A DNA stretch of 64,000 nucleotides from Apostichopus japonicus (GCF_037975245.1 NC_092574.1:10937213-11001212); one strand, 5' to 3'. Shown: positions 40,101 to 53,600, numbered from the stretch's first letter. The notes: a model not told the origin generated them from the letters alone. Translations and numbers: made by a program.

Positions 40101-42029
40101 GATTCTTATTCTTTCTTTGAAAAAAAAAAAAAAGATGAAAATTTCCTCATGCATACTATAGTATAGATCTCTCAAACTTTCTCCACAATGTTTGCTGCAC
40201 TTGATGGGACTATGCATACATGTACAAGACAGTATTGAGGTCTGCGAATATTGAATGAAAACACATATTAAAAAAACACTTGGGTTCTGTACATAAATAC
40301 GGTTATCAATTAATCCCGGAGTAACAACAGATGCAGTGTAGTTTTAGTCTTCACTTCAGAGATACTGTAGCAGGATATTATCCAAGGAGATAGCAGGATG
40401 GTGTCCAAGGAGATAGCTGGATAGTATACAAGGAAATAGTTGGATCTTAGCAACCTATGAGATAGTAGGGCAAATGATCTCTATCCTACTAAGATCGATA
40501 TAGTGCTGATGTTATCAGTTGCATAAAAGTGAAACCAATCCCTTGATTGTGTTTTTCTTACATGAATCACTAAGCAGCACCAAAACCATGACCTTTCAGT
40601 TTACATCTTGTACAGTTCATCTATAAAGGGAACTGATTAGTTGGTAGGGTTCGGAGGATATATCACTGTTTTTCAAGGTGACCTTTAAGACATCTGCAGT
40701 TGACAGTATTAAACATTGTTATGAAAGTGGATTTTCATTCAAGAGAAGCACGAACACAAGCAAGTTATCACAAAATTAAACAACTGAGAAAATTAAGAAA
40801 AATAAGACAAAAACATACAAAGCAACAAGCAAAACAAAAGAAAACATGAAAGGCAAAGCTGCTGTAGAGACATTTCATCATCTCCAGTGATTTCATCTAG
40901 TTTCAGTCTTTCAACCTGGACATTCTGAGAGGCCTCAAGAAATTTGACCCTGATTGATATTTAATGAATTGTATTTCAGATCACAAAAGGGAAATAGAAT
41001 ACAGGCAGCCATTTTCTACATCAAATCTGTGCAACATTTGCCAGCCTAGAAAAGAATTTCAAGAACACAAACAAATTGCTTGGTTGCCCGCCCATATGTC
41101 TGAACGAAATAAATTTCCATGCCGCATAATGCTAATATCATTGTTTGTGTGTGTTGTGTCTTTAGGTGATAAACTCAGCAACTCAGAAGTAGACAGACTG
41201 TTGAGGGAAGTGAGGACAGACGGTGGTCTTGTTAACTATGAAGGTAAGTGTACCCCTTAGTGTACCACGGTACCATGGTCTTGTGTACCACGGTAGTGTA
41301 CCACGGTCTTCAATTTTAACCGTCATCGGTGCCACTTGCCACAATGTGCTTGAAAATCATCCGTTACAGATGGCAACAATTGTCATGCCCCTTGCCATCA
41401 AGCTGCCATAGGTTCCCTCATAATTATCTTGATGAATAAATTCTAGTGATATTTGGAAACGGAAAGAACAGGCATTAAGCATCACTGGGAATTATAAAGA
41501 TGCGGTTTTAAGAATAATCTCACTATGGCAAAAACATGCCTAGGTGCCCTTTCCAATTCTTGAAAGGTGCCTTGGTTTCAGTTTGAAAGCTGACAATTCC
41601 TGTGGTGCAATGCTATTTCAATGAAAATCCAAGGACAAGCTTCAACTTTTACAAAACATTTGCCTTGCCTCTCATGGTGCACCATTCGAGCCCTGCTGCA
41701 AACTTGTGTAGACCGATTGCCTCACGTTACTTCCCACTTACCCGTCTTTACACGACAATTGCACACTCTCCTAGCAACTTAGAGAAACGAGTTGATTTTT
41801 TAACATATAAGATTTGTTCCATAACATTGGTTCCATCACAGTTAGCTAATATACACCTTTGTTCAAGCCTGAAGGTTTGTTTTGAAAAAGTGAAGAAAAT
41901 GTGTTGTAGTCTAAATCAGTATTTGTGGGTGCCTGCAAGTTATGACAAATGTTAACATAGAACTGATGTGTGTGCATTTGATATTTCACTTGTTTTACAG
42001 ACTTTGTAAGGCGGCTAATGTCCCAGTGA
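37162..42029 (+). CDS. MYL6: Myosin essential (alkali) light chain, MYL6-like
   Basis: Six coding exons: 37162-37173, 37751-37772, 38704-38853, 39674-39838, 41166-41243 and 42001-42029. They total 456 nt with every phase consistent, giving 151 residues, the same length as I recall for human MYL6. Essential light chains clamp the neck IQ motif of conventional myosin heavy chains and stiffen the lever arm. EF-hand 1 (residues 21-32, DKKGDGKIDTHQ) has Gln at the last position. The region around 51-75 is a degenerate hand. EF-hand 3 (97-108, DSDGSGMISVAE) has a complete set of calcium ligands. The last hand is degenerate (around 134-143). Family motifs FQLFD, DFVEGLRMFD, RHILTNIG and the ending DFVRRLMSQ are all present. 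Exon 1 codes only four residues and exon 2 is a 22-nt microexon. AATAAA at 42659-42664 may end the transcript inside a tandem repeat. VMA21 is divergent upstream. Confidence 0.93.
37555..37675 (+). mobile_element. Fragment of a G-rich transposon end in light-chain intron 1
   Basis: The sequence ATAGGCGTACGAGGCGGGGG leads into a G-run and then a C-run followed by AAATTTC. This resembles the CAGGGGCG-type ends at 22.9 and 28.3 kb. I see no matching opposite end or target duplication, so it is a truncated copy or a related simple sequence. Confidence 0.4.
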
Positions 42030-42399
42030 TTGACGCAACCAGAGGTGAAATTTAAAGTAAGATGGGTGACGGGCAGAGAATTCACAACCAAGTAATTTCT
42101 TTTCTATTGGATGTTTTGATCGATGACATAAGAATTCTAGGCAGAGATGGGCCAGAAGTACCTCAAGGAATGGAAATGTTGTAGCATGGAACCCATATTA
42201 GAAGAAGTGAGAGGGCCATCTATTCACTAATCTTTCTCAGTAAAGAGGTTAAAGTGAGATTCTCAATATCTATTTGTAATTCTTGAAATATTAAGTGCTT
42301 TGATTTCTAAAAGGGACCAAACAGAGATATTTTATATCCTGCCATTAATGGATGTTAGCTTTCTAACTAGATGATGAATCATAAGAAATGGGATGGATG

Positions 42400-42905
42400 G
42401 TAGTAAGATAGATTAGCAATGATATGAACTAGGAAAGATGATATGGATAAGCAATGATGTGGATTAGTAATGTTGTGGATTAGTAATGATGTGGATTAGC
42501 AATGATATGGTTAAGTAATGATGTGGATTAGCAATGGTATGGATAGCAATGATATGGATTAATAATGATATGGATTAGAAATGTGTAGATTAGTAATAAT
42601 ATGGATTTGCAATGATATAGATTAGTAATGATGTGGATAAGTAATGATATGAATTAGCAATAAATTAAATTGTTCATCAATGAAATGGACTATCCATAAG
42701 ATAGATTAGATATTGATTTAATAAGTACGAAGATTGATTAGCAGTGATATAGGATAACGATGAGGTTAGCAATGGATTAGATGAGTAATGATATAAATTA
42801 GCATTAGATGAGATTGATTAGTTATGGATTGGACTAGTAATAACATGGATTAGATGTGTGCTAGATTAGTAACGAGATTGACTAATTACTAGGTGTAGTA
42901 ACGAG
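42400..42905 (+). repeat. Degenerate 16-bp tandem repeat downstream of the light-chain gene
   Basis: Imperfect copies of GTGGATTAGTAATGAT follow one another for about 500 bases, best conserved at 42440-42640. The array may lie in the light-chain 3' UTR, since no earlier poly(A) signal is obvious. Confidence 0.75.
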
Positions 42906-45900
42906 ATGGATCAGAGATGTGATGGATGACAGTGTAATGTGGGTGTATTGGATTAGTGGTGAACAATGAACTGATCTTTAAGGGATTAGATGTGATGAAG
43001 AACCAGCAAATAGATATGTGTTAATATATGCATATTATTTTTGCCTAATTTGGTTCATTTATATCTGTCACCTGCAGTTTGGCGTATGAACCAGCCTTTA
43101 GAGGTTGAACGATACGCTAATACCCCGGAACAAGGCTTTCACTATTTAAAGTTTTTGTCTCTTAAACCTTTGAAGCAATTCACATTGAGTAGTACTGTTT
43201 GAAAGGGTATGCCTGTTAGTGATCATTGGCACTCTCCATTGAATGCCAAGCTAGATTAACAGTTTACCAAAACGAAGCAGAACAACGGGACTGGCACCCT
43301 TATATAGAAGGAGTAGTACTCTTTGGTATGCCCGATAGTGTACAGCGGCACTCTCATTTAGAATGGAGTAATATTTATAGTTCTACCTCTGTGTCAAATG
43401 AACATAGTAGAAATTTTAAGAGATAACTTCTTTTCTCAAGTCAATGCTTATTTGACTGTTCAATCTGTCTTCCTTAGGCTGTCTATTCTCTTCTAGTGCA
43501 ATACACCTTCTATTCAGTTCTTTTAAGCTTGGCAAAAATAATTTTAAACTGTTTTTAGTGCAAAGAAAGTCATAATTTATGCAGTCTGGTGACAAATATA
43601 TCACTTTTCTGAATCAAGAAGGAAATTATTTTTCAGATATCTGTTGATGGTAATGTGTAAATCGATGTGGTTAGCAGGTATTATTTAAACTGAGGCTGTT
43701 GATCTCAAGAAATTAATCCAAGGTTCGAACTACTTACAGTGTGGCTCTAAAGTGAAATTAAATGGGTTATGTTTCCGTTTCCATCGGAAAAGATTATTAT
43801 TTTGATAGTTAAGAGGTCAAAGGATCTGTTTACAAACACCCAGAGGCTTCAAAGCTTCCTTGAAAAGCATGTGACATTATGAAGCAACATCATCATGATA
43901 TCATGGATGTCTATTCTTAAAAAGTTTCATTCAAATCATGAGCTGAAAATTGTGAAATTTCCATTTTGCATTCGTATTTAACGCCCGAAATGAAAAGAAA
44001 GAAAATCAAGCAATTTCAGGGGCAAAGAGATTTTACAAATTGATATAAAAATCATTAATTACTTGGTTCATTAGGTGAGAAAGATCTAAGAGATTGTGTT
44101 AGTTTTTACCTTGAATTGTTATCTTCTCATTTAGAGAATTTTTTTTGTTTGGTTTGCAATTAGGAATTATTTACTCATCAGATTTTGTGCAAGCAGTTCT
44201 GATTGGAATGCTGTCAACTTTTTGTCTCATTTTAATGTAAAATGTAAATAACAATACGGTTTCCGTACCAATAACTGCCATACATCTTTGAAAGTCGTAT
44301 ACATGGGAATTTGTTCCTTTTTGCATCGCATATTGCTACGAGATACCGGATAAGTCATTCACTGGTTTGGTCAATGGTCGACCACATGCCAAAAGCTGCT
44401 ATTAAGTATTTAACCTCATTTTAGTCTTTCTTTAGAGGGTGAATCTGCCATTTGTGTTATCAGTTTGTTGGTTTCACTTTTGTGTATTTATTTTTTTCCC
44501 TTCATTTTAACAATTTAGCTACATTTTCTCAGGTTGTTGGGCCATTATTCGATACATTTCCATATTTTTTAGTCTTTCATCATGCTAATATATATCTTTC
44601 ATTGTATCTTATAACACTAGTATTGGCTTTTTACTTCCCTGCCACAACTCATTATTACAATGTCATTGTCTACTCCTGTTACTTACAGAATCAACAAGTG
44701 TTTGTCTTTCCGGTTGTCTGAAGGAAGCAGAGTAAAACAATTGTTCTTTGCTAGTTTTATGACTCAGTTTCCTGAAAACTATGTAGTATCATGTCCTAGT
44801 TTGCAAAAGCAGGGAAACTGAAACAAGTACTTAACATTTTCCCCAAAGCATTGTGACTTCTTGTCAGCTTTTTAAGCATAATATGAATTAAAATATAGAC
44901 TGTTTTATGTATTATTTGCGAACATGATGGACCTGCATTTGATGGATAGCACTGAGTTTCCTCACGTAAGCCTTTTCTACTGTTATGTATACTAAATCCT
45001 TTATGTATTGAAAAGAGCCATTTCCTGAACAATCTTACATACTTCCCCACTCTCGAAAGATGCACACACACACACACACATTTTTCTTCATATCCTGCTG
45101 ATAATGGTTGAGCTCATAAAAGCATCATAACTTCCCAGTGATCTGACAACATCAATTGCTGACAAGGCTGAAATATAGCAGACATATTTCTGCATAATCT
45201 ATTTTTTTATCTCAATACATTACATGTATAGAGATATTGTAACAGTAAGTGGGACTCTCTCTTCTCTTAAAAATTTTTCAGCGTCTTCATACAAAGCTCT
45301 TTTTCTCTGGAATTTCCAGAGCAAGAATATATCATATAGACCAACAAAAGTTACTATTTTTTATTCGAGAATTTTATCTCATTCTATGACTTTTTCATCG
45401 ATTTATGTCGAAATCGGGCCAAATCGGACTGAAAAACGATTGAAACACAACGTTTTTGCACACGCTCCGAAACTTGTTTGTAGGGAACTTTTCCCCACGT
45501 TTTCCTGCTCATTTGTTAATTATTATTCGATGTCTATGGTTTATTATGGGCACGTGACATATTACTTCTCAGCGATTGGTTTGTTATCTGCAGTCTAATG
45601 TTTTATGAAAGAGAATAGAATAAAATTGTCTTTTAACAGTGGTATCGTCTAAGATAGGGTCCTATTTATTATATTTTTTATTAACATTTTAAACTTCCAT
45701 TTGTTTTTACAGGTCGGTATGAATAAAACTTTTACTAGTTGTAAATGACATTTTATGGCTTTTATTTGCTTTATTTGATGTTTAAATGATTTTTCTTTCT
45801 TAAAACAACACTGAGCTGCCGCCCCTACTTTTAGTAAAAAGGTCCGTTTCTGATGATTAAGCCCCGCCTCCAAGTCTGGTTTATAGCAGATTGGCTATGA

Positions 45901-45932
45901 CTCATGGACAGCTACATGTTAGATATACGAAA
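42906..45932. other. Intergenic DNA, no supported gene
   Basis: I see no family-level similarity. The open frame at 45224-45598 (+, 124 codons) resembles no protein I know and uses AT-rich codons. A short (CA)n run lies at 45063-45080. Confidence 0.45.
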
Positions 45933-47228
45933 ATGGCTACCCTCGCGACCAATTTCTTTACTGTAGTTAGGTACGCAAGGTAGTGTATTGCATGCTGAAT
46001 GCATACACATATTGTGTACTTTTGAATTTTACGTAGTGCATTTAATTAATATCAGGCCTTCGTTTTTGTAACATACATTTAAGGATAGTACTGGGGTTCA
46101 GGTAGCTTTTCAGAGCAAGGGCCATGATAAGTTTGTTTGATTGCCCTTCATGTATTTTTGTATAATTACGTTTACACATCTTTGTACTTCTGAAGGCTAC
46201 TTAGGCATTGGCCTAATGCATAAAATATATATAGGCCTAGCCTAGGCCTATTAGTACTAGTATTACTATTATTAGGCTTTCAGTGATAGCCACATTAGCA
46301 TTGTACTGGTGTTCAGACAGCTTTTCCTAGGAAGGACCAGGGTAAGTTTGTTTGATGGGTACGTATAAAAGAGGAGCCGGCCATAGCATCACAACTTTTA
46401 TAAGACTATAAAAATTGTATAAGGTTATGTTTTATTTATAAGATGTATAAGGTTATAAGAAGTATGTTTAGCTTTCTTTTGAACCTGTGATGTTTGACAT
46501 CAAATGTACAAAGAATTAAAATAAAATAACAAAATGGAGAGGAACTGAGATGGCTATGAGGGGAGGAGGAGGCCACCCATCACTTTCAAATAAAAACTTG
46601 TAATCTTCTGTTACATTATTTTTTCCAAGTCATAAATCCATGAAATCTTCATGTCAGAAAAATTGAGATGGAAAAACGTGGGTTGTTTTGATACTTGGAA
46701 GTGGACACAGTTTTGATGGTAGTCACCACTACAGTCTACAGTAACATACAGTAGGTTGATAGGCCTAGCTCTCAAGGCGGGCGTCAAGAATATGGTCGAG
46801 TTGTTCGCCTCTTCTAATTTGGCCGTTGTCATTGACGTCAAACTATATGACCAAAAAGTCCAACAGAGACTGATCCAAGATGAAGGATACCACATAAAAA
46901 ACAAGTTCTTAGGTATTCTATGACATTACTAAACCTTGCAACGTCGTTCTTTCGACAAACAAGCAATGAGCGCTAAAGGCAACACTAGCAGGATAAAGTG
47001 TAACCTGCAGAGACTATTCGGTGGGCAAAGTAGCTTAAATGCAAGTTATATATTTGTTGTACCATGATTGATATTGATAATTGTAGAGACAGCAAAGATT
47101 TGAAATTAGGAATCAAAATTTAAACTTCCAGTATTGAGATACTGCATCATTGATGCTCTTGTTTTATAAAGCTAACAATTTTTATCTTTTTCTTGTATAC
47201 AGTGCTTGATAGTATTGAATCCATTTAG
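45933..47228 (+). CDS. Candidate three-exon gene for an unrecognised 74-residue protein
   Basis: Three segments join in frame: 45933-45970 (ATG in a good AAAATGG context, donor AG|GTACGC), 46752-46912 (donor TTAG|GTATTC) and 47203-47228 (acceptor TTTTTCTTGTATACAG, ending TAG). Phases are 2 then 1. The protein begins MATLATNFFTVV and ends FLVLDSIESI. Its middle is well balanced in charge and notably less AT-biased than its surroundings (for example VELFASSNLAVVIDVKLYDQ). Residues 1-26 could be an amphipathic or mitochondrial-type leader. I cannot name it. The exon 2 acceptor (ACATACAG) has a weak pyrimidine tract, and both donors are suboptimal, so the exon set is tentative. The middle exon is the most convincing part. 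Confidence 0.35.
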
Positions 47229-49620
47229 CTGCACCCACTCATGTGAGGATATTGTATGTTAATGGAAGATATTATAGCTCTTAAAACAAAGCTGTATTTT
47301 ATTAAGATACTATAAGATGCCAAAGAGTATTCAGAGGGTTATATTGAATGTTGACAATTTAAATAACAGTTTAAAAGATTTGTGAATTATATTTATCACA
47401 TCATGTATGATCTTGAAAGTACTTGCATTACGTCAATTTATAAGGGTTCCATGTATTCATTTTACTCTTGGGTCTGCTAAACATATTGTCATTGAACAGT
47501 ATGCAGCTAATAGGACAATTACAATTCAGTATCTCGCTATGCGATACAACACAAAAGTGGCTCACATACGCGGCTTTGACGTTCTAACGTACGGTTATCT
47601 CCAAATGTCAATGACAGAAAAAACATCTTGCTCGTATAATGTTTAACTGAAGAAAATACAAACACAGTGTATCAATTACCTTCACTTTTGTTTTGTTTTC
47701 AAAATGAAAAACAATTTCCTCTGCTTGTTTCTGCCACAAAGAGAAATATTGAATATTAACCAAGGAAAAAAAATCGAAACTGTTTTCATAGAGTGAAGAA
47801 CTTAAGTAACCTGTTACATTAGAAAGATAAAATGATCGACCAATGTGTCAAATATGCATATATTTAAAATTCTCGCTGGTTAAAAAAATGGGATGACCCC
47901 TAAGCAATATTTCATGTTGGACGTTTTTTGTTTTATCAGAAGGATTGTCAGAAAATAATTCTCGTCAGTAGATGAGTAGTCAGTCTTTAAAGAGGCAGGA
48001 AAACCGTGCTTCTACAATCTTATAATAATTATGAAATACACTGTATTTTGTGTTTGGTTTTATCAGTGAATAATTTAGTATTCAAATTTTGTGAAGTTAT
48101 CTTAAAGGCGCTTATCAAATACTATTATTATTGTACTGTTTTATTGTGCTATTATTCCTGTGAAAAACAAACAGTGATACATAAGGGAGTAATGCATGTA
48201 TGTTTGTGGCTCTTACAGGCTTTTGGAGGTTCACTTTGAACCTTCAACTTGAAAATATTCTGCCAACTTTTCAAATTGTTTTTCTATATATGCTCAAACT
48301 GGTACTTTCCCTACTTACATGTTATTCTTGAATTTTGGGGTTCAAATCTTCCTCCATGACCTTCTCGTAAATGTAAATAACAAGTTAACGGACACTGCAG
48401 TCATTTTCATGAAACTTTCTCCTCAAATGCTGCATTTCTCAGAGATAGGAATGTGAAGATGAATGACACCATACCACATGAATTCTGTAAATTGATCAAT
48501 ATACGTAGTCTTTCAGAGATACAGTACTGTCCCATTCTACAAATGTTATCATAATTTCCAACTATGATAGTACTTTCAGTGAAGTATTTTAATCCATTTC
48601 CTCAGTCGTCCATGCCTGGAATTCGTCGTCATGACGACGATGTTTCTCCACGGGCAGGTTTATTCATTCAATAAGATGTTCAAGTGTGAACCATTCTTTC
48701 ATTCCATTTTTGCGAATATTTAATATCTATAAATTTCTATTTTGGTGAAGGTCGGTTTTGAAGCTGGTTCCAGCAGGTGTTAATGCTTATTTAATATACA
48801 AATTTTAAACTTTTGCCTCATGTCCTACAATATATTGTACTTAAATATACGTGAGGCTAAAGTTCTCTTAACGTACTTCCTCCAGAAGCTGATTATCATT
48901 GTTTTACTGCAAAACTACAGTTTCTATCCCAAAAGAGTTTTTATCATCAATTTTCATTGTAACATGCATGGGCTGTGTTTGTATTCTATTTGTTTCCATC
49001 TTTCATCCTTGTAATGTTATTTATCTTGTCAAATATATTCAAAACTATATGTGAATTGTTTCTGATTTTTTGCCATGTTCTAAATGTTCACAACTTATGG
49101 ATTATCTTGCTCGACTTCCCTTATAACTTGAGTATGCATGAAAGGAGGCAAAAAAAACCAGCGGAACTTGATTGGACCAGAACTAAAAAGTAGACTATCA
49201 CCATTGTAACATGAGTACCAAAGGGTACCATGCACTTCTGAGTATCATATCAAAATCATATACCCAAAATATAGAAAAGTGTTTAAGGATATACTTGAAA
49301 GTTTTAAAACTTTTGAGGCCAACAAATGTATCGCAAATGTGTGTCACTACACTACAGAGTCTATTAAAGTGACACATAAAGGTTCACTGAAGTTGGCAAT
49401 AATTAGATGCCATTTGAAAGTCTAACATTTATTAAAATAAGGTGACTGAAATTCTCCAGCAATTCCCCCAACAAATTATTTTGATAGTTAACATGCCAAC
49501 TTGTAGGAACACATTTTTGAAACAAAAACTTGCCAACTCTTAGCATGATATAAGATAAACTGGGGTAATACTGATGACCTTTCAAAAGTCGGAAGTGGTA
49601 ACATTCCATACATAATTGTA
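47229..49620. other. Intergenic DNA, no supported gene
   Basis: AT-rich. One short exon-like segment at 48606-48657, with a good acceptor upstream, is discussed among the rejected items. TTTATT at 49428-49433 reads AATAAA on the minus strand and could be the LARS1 poly(A) signal. Confidence 0.45.
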
Positions 49621-49985
49621 CTTGATGAACTGATATCATCAACTGATATCATTCAACCGATATCATAAAGTGATATCATTCAACTGATATCATCAACTGA
49701 TGTCATCAACCAATATCAACTGATGTCATTCAACTGATATCATCAACTGATATCATTCAACCGATATCAACTGATATCATCATCTAATATTTAACTGATA
49801 TCATCAACTGATATCATTCAACAGATATCAACTGATGTTATCAACCGATATCATTCAACAGATATCATTCAACTGATGTCATCAACTGATATCATCAACT
49901 AATATCATTCAACTAATATCATCCACGGATATCATTCAACTAAAATCATCAACTGATATCATCATCTGATATCATCAACTGACAT
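49620..49985. repeat. Tandem array of TGATATCA palindromes, units of 12-19 bp
   Basis: About two dozen units of AACTGATATCATC or its ATTCAACTGATATC variant. Each contains the 8-bp palindrome TGATATCA or a one-base variant. The array lies 0.5-0.9 kb downstream of the LARS1 stop, so it may be transcribed in its 3' UTR if the signal at 49428-49433 is used. Confidence 0.9.
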
Positions 49986-50478
49986 TAAGTGATTTTCATT
50001 ATTTGATACAATATTGATACTTTTTGTTCTCTTGATATGAGACAGCGAATTAAATGTCTTAGAAATATGCTTTTAACAGCCCAATGGGTCATAGGTTACA
50101 TCTAACTCATTGCCAGATAACTTATTTTCTTTTACCTAGGAAAATTTACTCATACTATGATGAAAAAAGAGAGAAAAAAATGCAAAATTTCCTTCATTAA
50201 CCCAAAGTTCTTCACCAACAGCAGTCAAAAGTAAAATTCTCTCTTGCTTTTAACCTTGCATAGTCTTCTGAACGACAAGTAAAGACTACCTACTACCCTA
50301 CTAACAAAAGTTAACTATCCTCATAGAAAGCCCTTGTCAAAGGCAAGATCATTTACCAGAAAAAGGAAGCGAATTAAAAAAAACCAGCAGCAAACCCCAA
50401 GAAATCTTTTCACAAACCAGGAGCTATTAAGGACTCCTTAAGCAGAAGTTACTCTTTATATTTCTCTTGCTGTTTCGG

Positions 50479-50684
50479 TCAGCGTACTATATACGCTAAG
50501 GTATCGCCGACGTTCAGTTTGCTTCCATTCTGGGAGACCGTGATCTCATTCTTTTCTAAGTCTATACTGAATGTTGACTCCGGTGAGATGACAACCTTCC
50601 CAAACTTGGGATCGTCGAACTTTGGCAGTTGTCTCGGTCCGAGCACTGGATCGTCAAAGTGAAGAATGTCTACCCGAGCAGGAT
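50479..50684 (-). CDS. LARS1: LARS1 last coding exon (C-terminal domain)
   Basis: Codes 68 residues starting [12 protein letters not shown] and ending GDTLAYIVR before the stop. This is the small beta-rich C-terminal domain of archaeal/eukaryotic LeuRS, which helps bind the tRNA. Acceptor CTGCAATACAG is at 50685-50695. Confidence 0.93.
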
Positions 50685-53600
50685 CTGTATTGCAGAGAGA
50701 GTTGGAGTCGATGATAAAATGAGAATGGTTTTTTGTTCGCCACACACTCTGATCTGTTTTTGCATTCTGGAAGGTCACGTTCTCTTACAATTTTTATGCA
50801 TTCAATTTAAAAGTAAGTTTTAGAAGTCGGAATGTTTTGTTATAGATATTACTTTCTCCCTCACATGTCACCAATACACAAGACATGCCCTACCTCTCAC
50901 CTTGCTACCCCCCCCCCCCCCCTCAACTCACTGTTGTTAAGAAAGAACAGGAACAAAAACATGTCTCTCAAAGATATATTTGTACTGCTAACAATATTGC
51001 GTCTTTGATATTCTCTCTAGAAAACAAGATTCATTAACTTATTCATTCTAGTGCACACAGACCTATCCAATTTCTAGACGAAAGTTTTAAACATTTCCCT
51101 AAAAAATGAAATCATAAAATGATCTAGTGAATTTCAACAGTTCAGGATGCTTATGAAGTTGTTTTGAGCTCAGGCTAGAGACACCCCCAGACAATTAGCA
51201 AACTGAAAATGGGCTTCCACATTAGGACAGATGTGGTTCATTATCGTGTGCAAGAAATCTTTGCTCAAATTTGTTCTTCTTTGGAATTTTAATGACTTCA
51301 TAATCAATAGTGATATTTTAACAAAGACCATATAATTATTATACAATCATTGGTCTCTGAAATGAAGAATTCTCTTGAAACCTTTGAAACTAAAATCGAC
51401 TTTACACCCTATAGACTCTACTACCTTTGATGCCTCTGTCATATTTTACGATCCTTCTTGCGATGGAAACGACAGAGTCCCCATCTAGCACATCAACTGT
51501 TAGGGAGAAGTGACCGCTGTGAGGTTGCGGGTTCACCATGTGAACTGACACCGATGGCTGCCAGAGAGAACAAGAAAAAGATTCAGCCCTAAAATTGCTA
51601 TGCCAATCTTGATCAATTGTTTACATGAAGTTTACAAGTGTTAAAACTTAAGTTAGCGTTATTAATGATTCACATAATGAAGTTTACAAGTGTTACAACT
51701 TAGGGTTAGTTATGATTCCCATAATGAAGTTTACAAGTGTTACAACTTAGGGTTAGTAATGATTCGCATAATGAAGTTTACTAGTGTTACAACTTAGGGT
51801 TAGTTATGATTCCCATCATGAAGTTTACAAGTGTTACAACTAAGGGTTAGTAATGATTCGAATAATGAAGTTTACAAGTGTAACAACTTAGGGTTAGTAA
51901 TGATTCGCATTTCTTACATTAAAGGGTATTCCAGTGGTAGACAATGGGACACTCGTAGGGAGGACGGAAAATACCAAAAAAAAACCCATCTCAATTTCAT
52001 GTTTCAAACTCCTAGATCATGGTATTGCTTACCTTAGCTACGAAACTTGAAAATGGTTTGCCAGGTGCACACTGTTCCTGGATCTTTTCTGTGGCATCCT
52101 CACTGTATTTAATCTCAACACCTTCAAGCTGGTATGAATAAAACATAATAATACAATCCACACCTTCAAGCTGGTATGAATAAAACATGCTCATTGAATA
52201 AAATGCCACATCTTGAATCAGTTACAAAATTCAAACATGATCGCAATGAATTGAAACTTGGTATGAGCAAAACAGGGTAATAGAATGATTTTGACATCTT
52301 TGAAGCTGGTATAAAAAAGATATAACCTTAACGATGCATTGATAAACATAACAACGTAAAAGATCTAAACACCTTCAAGCTGCTATGAATAAAACATGAA
52401 AATGGAATGATTTCAACATCTTCATAGCCGGTATCAAAAATAAGACAATACAATGATGTTCGACAGCTTCAATGTGTTATAAAGTAGACATAACAATACA
52501 ATCCACACCTTAAACACTGTATAAACATGATGGTATAAAAGATCTCAACAATGGAATGATTTCAATATCAAGAATATAATGCCTAGATTCTTTTGTTCTT
52601 TTTCCACATCTGGTATTTTATTACACTTCAGAACACAATAATATGGAACCCCCCCCCCCCCAAAAAAAAAATCAATATCTTACATCCAAAGAGCTGACTA
52701 GGTAGTCCAATCCACTTTCCAGAGTCTTCTTCTCATCAAATTCCGACGTCCTGTCCATTCCTCTGATCCCATCTGCAGTCACCTTCTCCTAAAAAAAATA
52801 CCAAAATGCACAAGATTTGCTTTTGTAATTTTTTTACAAATTTTACAATTATTTTTTTATTTTATTGTTTATTTTTACAAATTTTAACAAATATAAACCA
52901 ACATCCTCCACTACACACAAAGTAATAGGTTGTACAAACTGGTTACATATTTTACAAAATGAAGTGGTTAGTCGATACATTGTGTCATGTGGTTACCCTC
53001 CTACTAAAAGTCTGCCGCAGACCACCCTACTAACAGATCCTGGTGAAATCGCTGTTTTGCTTCTGCTGTCCCACATCTTTGGAACAAATTACCCGAATCC
53101 ATCAAACTCTCTCCTTCTCTAGTGTCCTTAAAATCTACTCTAAAACCTCAACTGTGTCCTTTACCCCCAACGACCTTTGATTGAATTTTACCGTTTGTAT
53201 ATCATTCTGTAACTGTCTGTAACTTACTTTGCCCTTTCTCTCTGTAGTTTCACTGTGCCATGAGCGTCTCTTTGACGGATACCTGCGCATTTCAAATGTT
53301 TATTCTTCTTCTACTAATTATTATTATTATTAAAGGTCATTTCAATTGCCCTCAGATATGCTAGACAGACTAACAAGACAAAAAGATCACAAATCTGTAG
53401 CACTTCCTCTATGTTGATGAACAAAGAGACAGACTGGACAAGTTTCTCGGTGAAGTGTGACAGAGAAATCATCTCTTACCTTGATATGCTGAACAAACGG
53501 CATGACTTTCTTCATAAACTTTTTGACCACATCTACCGTCTTCAGCTCACTGACGATGACTTTGTTCTCTGGAAAACTGTTGTTGTTTTCCTATTTTTCG

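Noticed and set aside
45224..45598. 124-codon plus-strand open frame
   Set aside because: No similarity to any family I know, with AT-driven codon use and no splice context. It is more likely a repeat or chance.
48606..48657. Short exon-like segment with a good acceptor, possible alternative 3' exon of the 45.9 kb gene
   Set aside because: The downstream donor is weak and each frame soon stops. There is not enough evidence to add it to a gene model.
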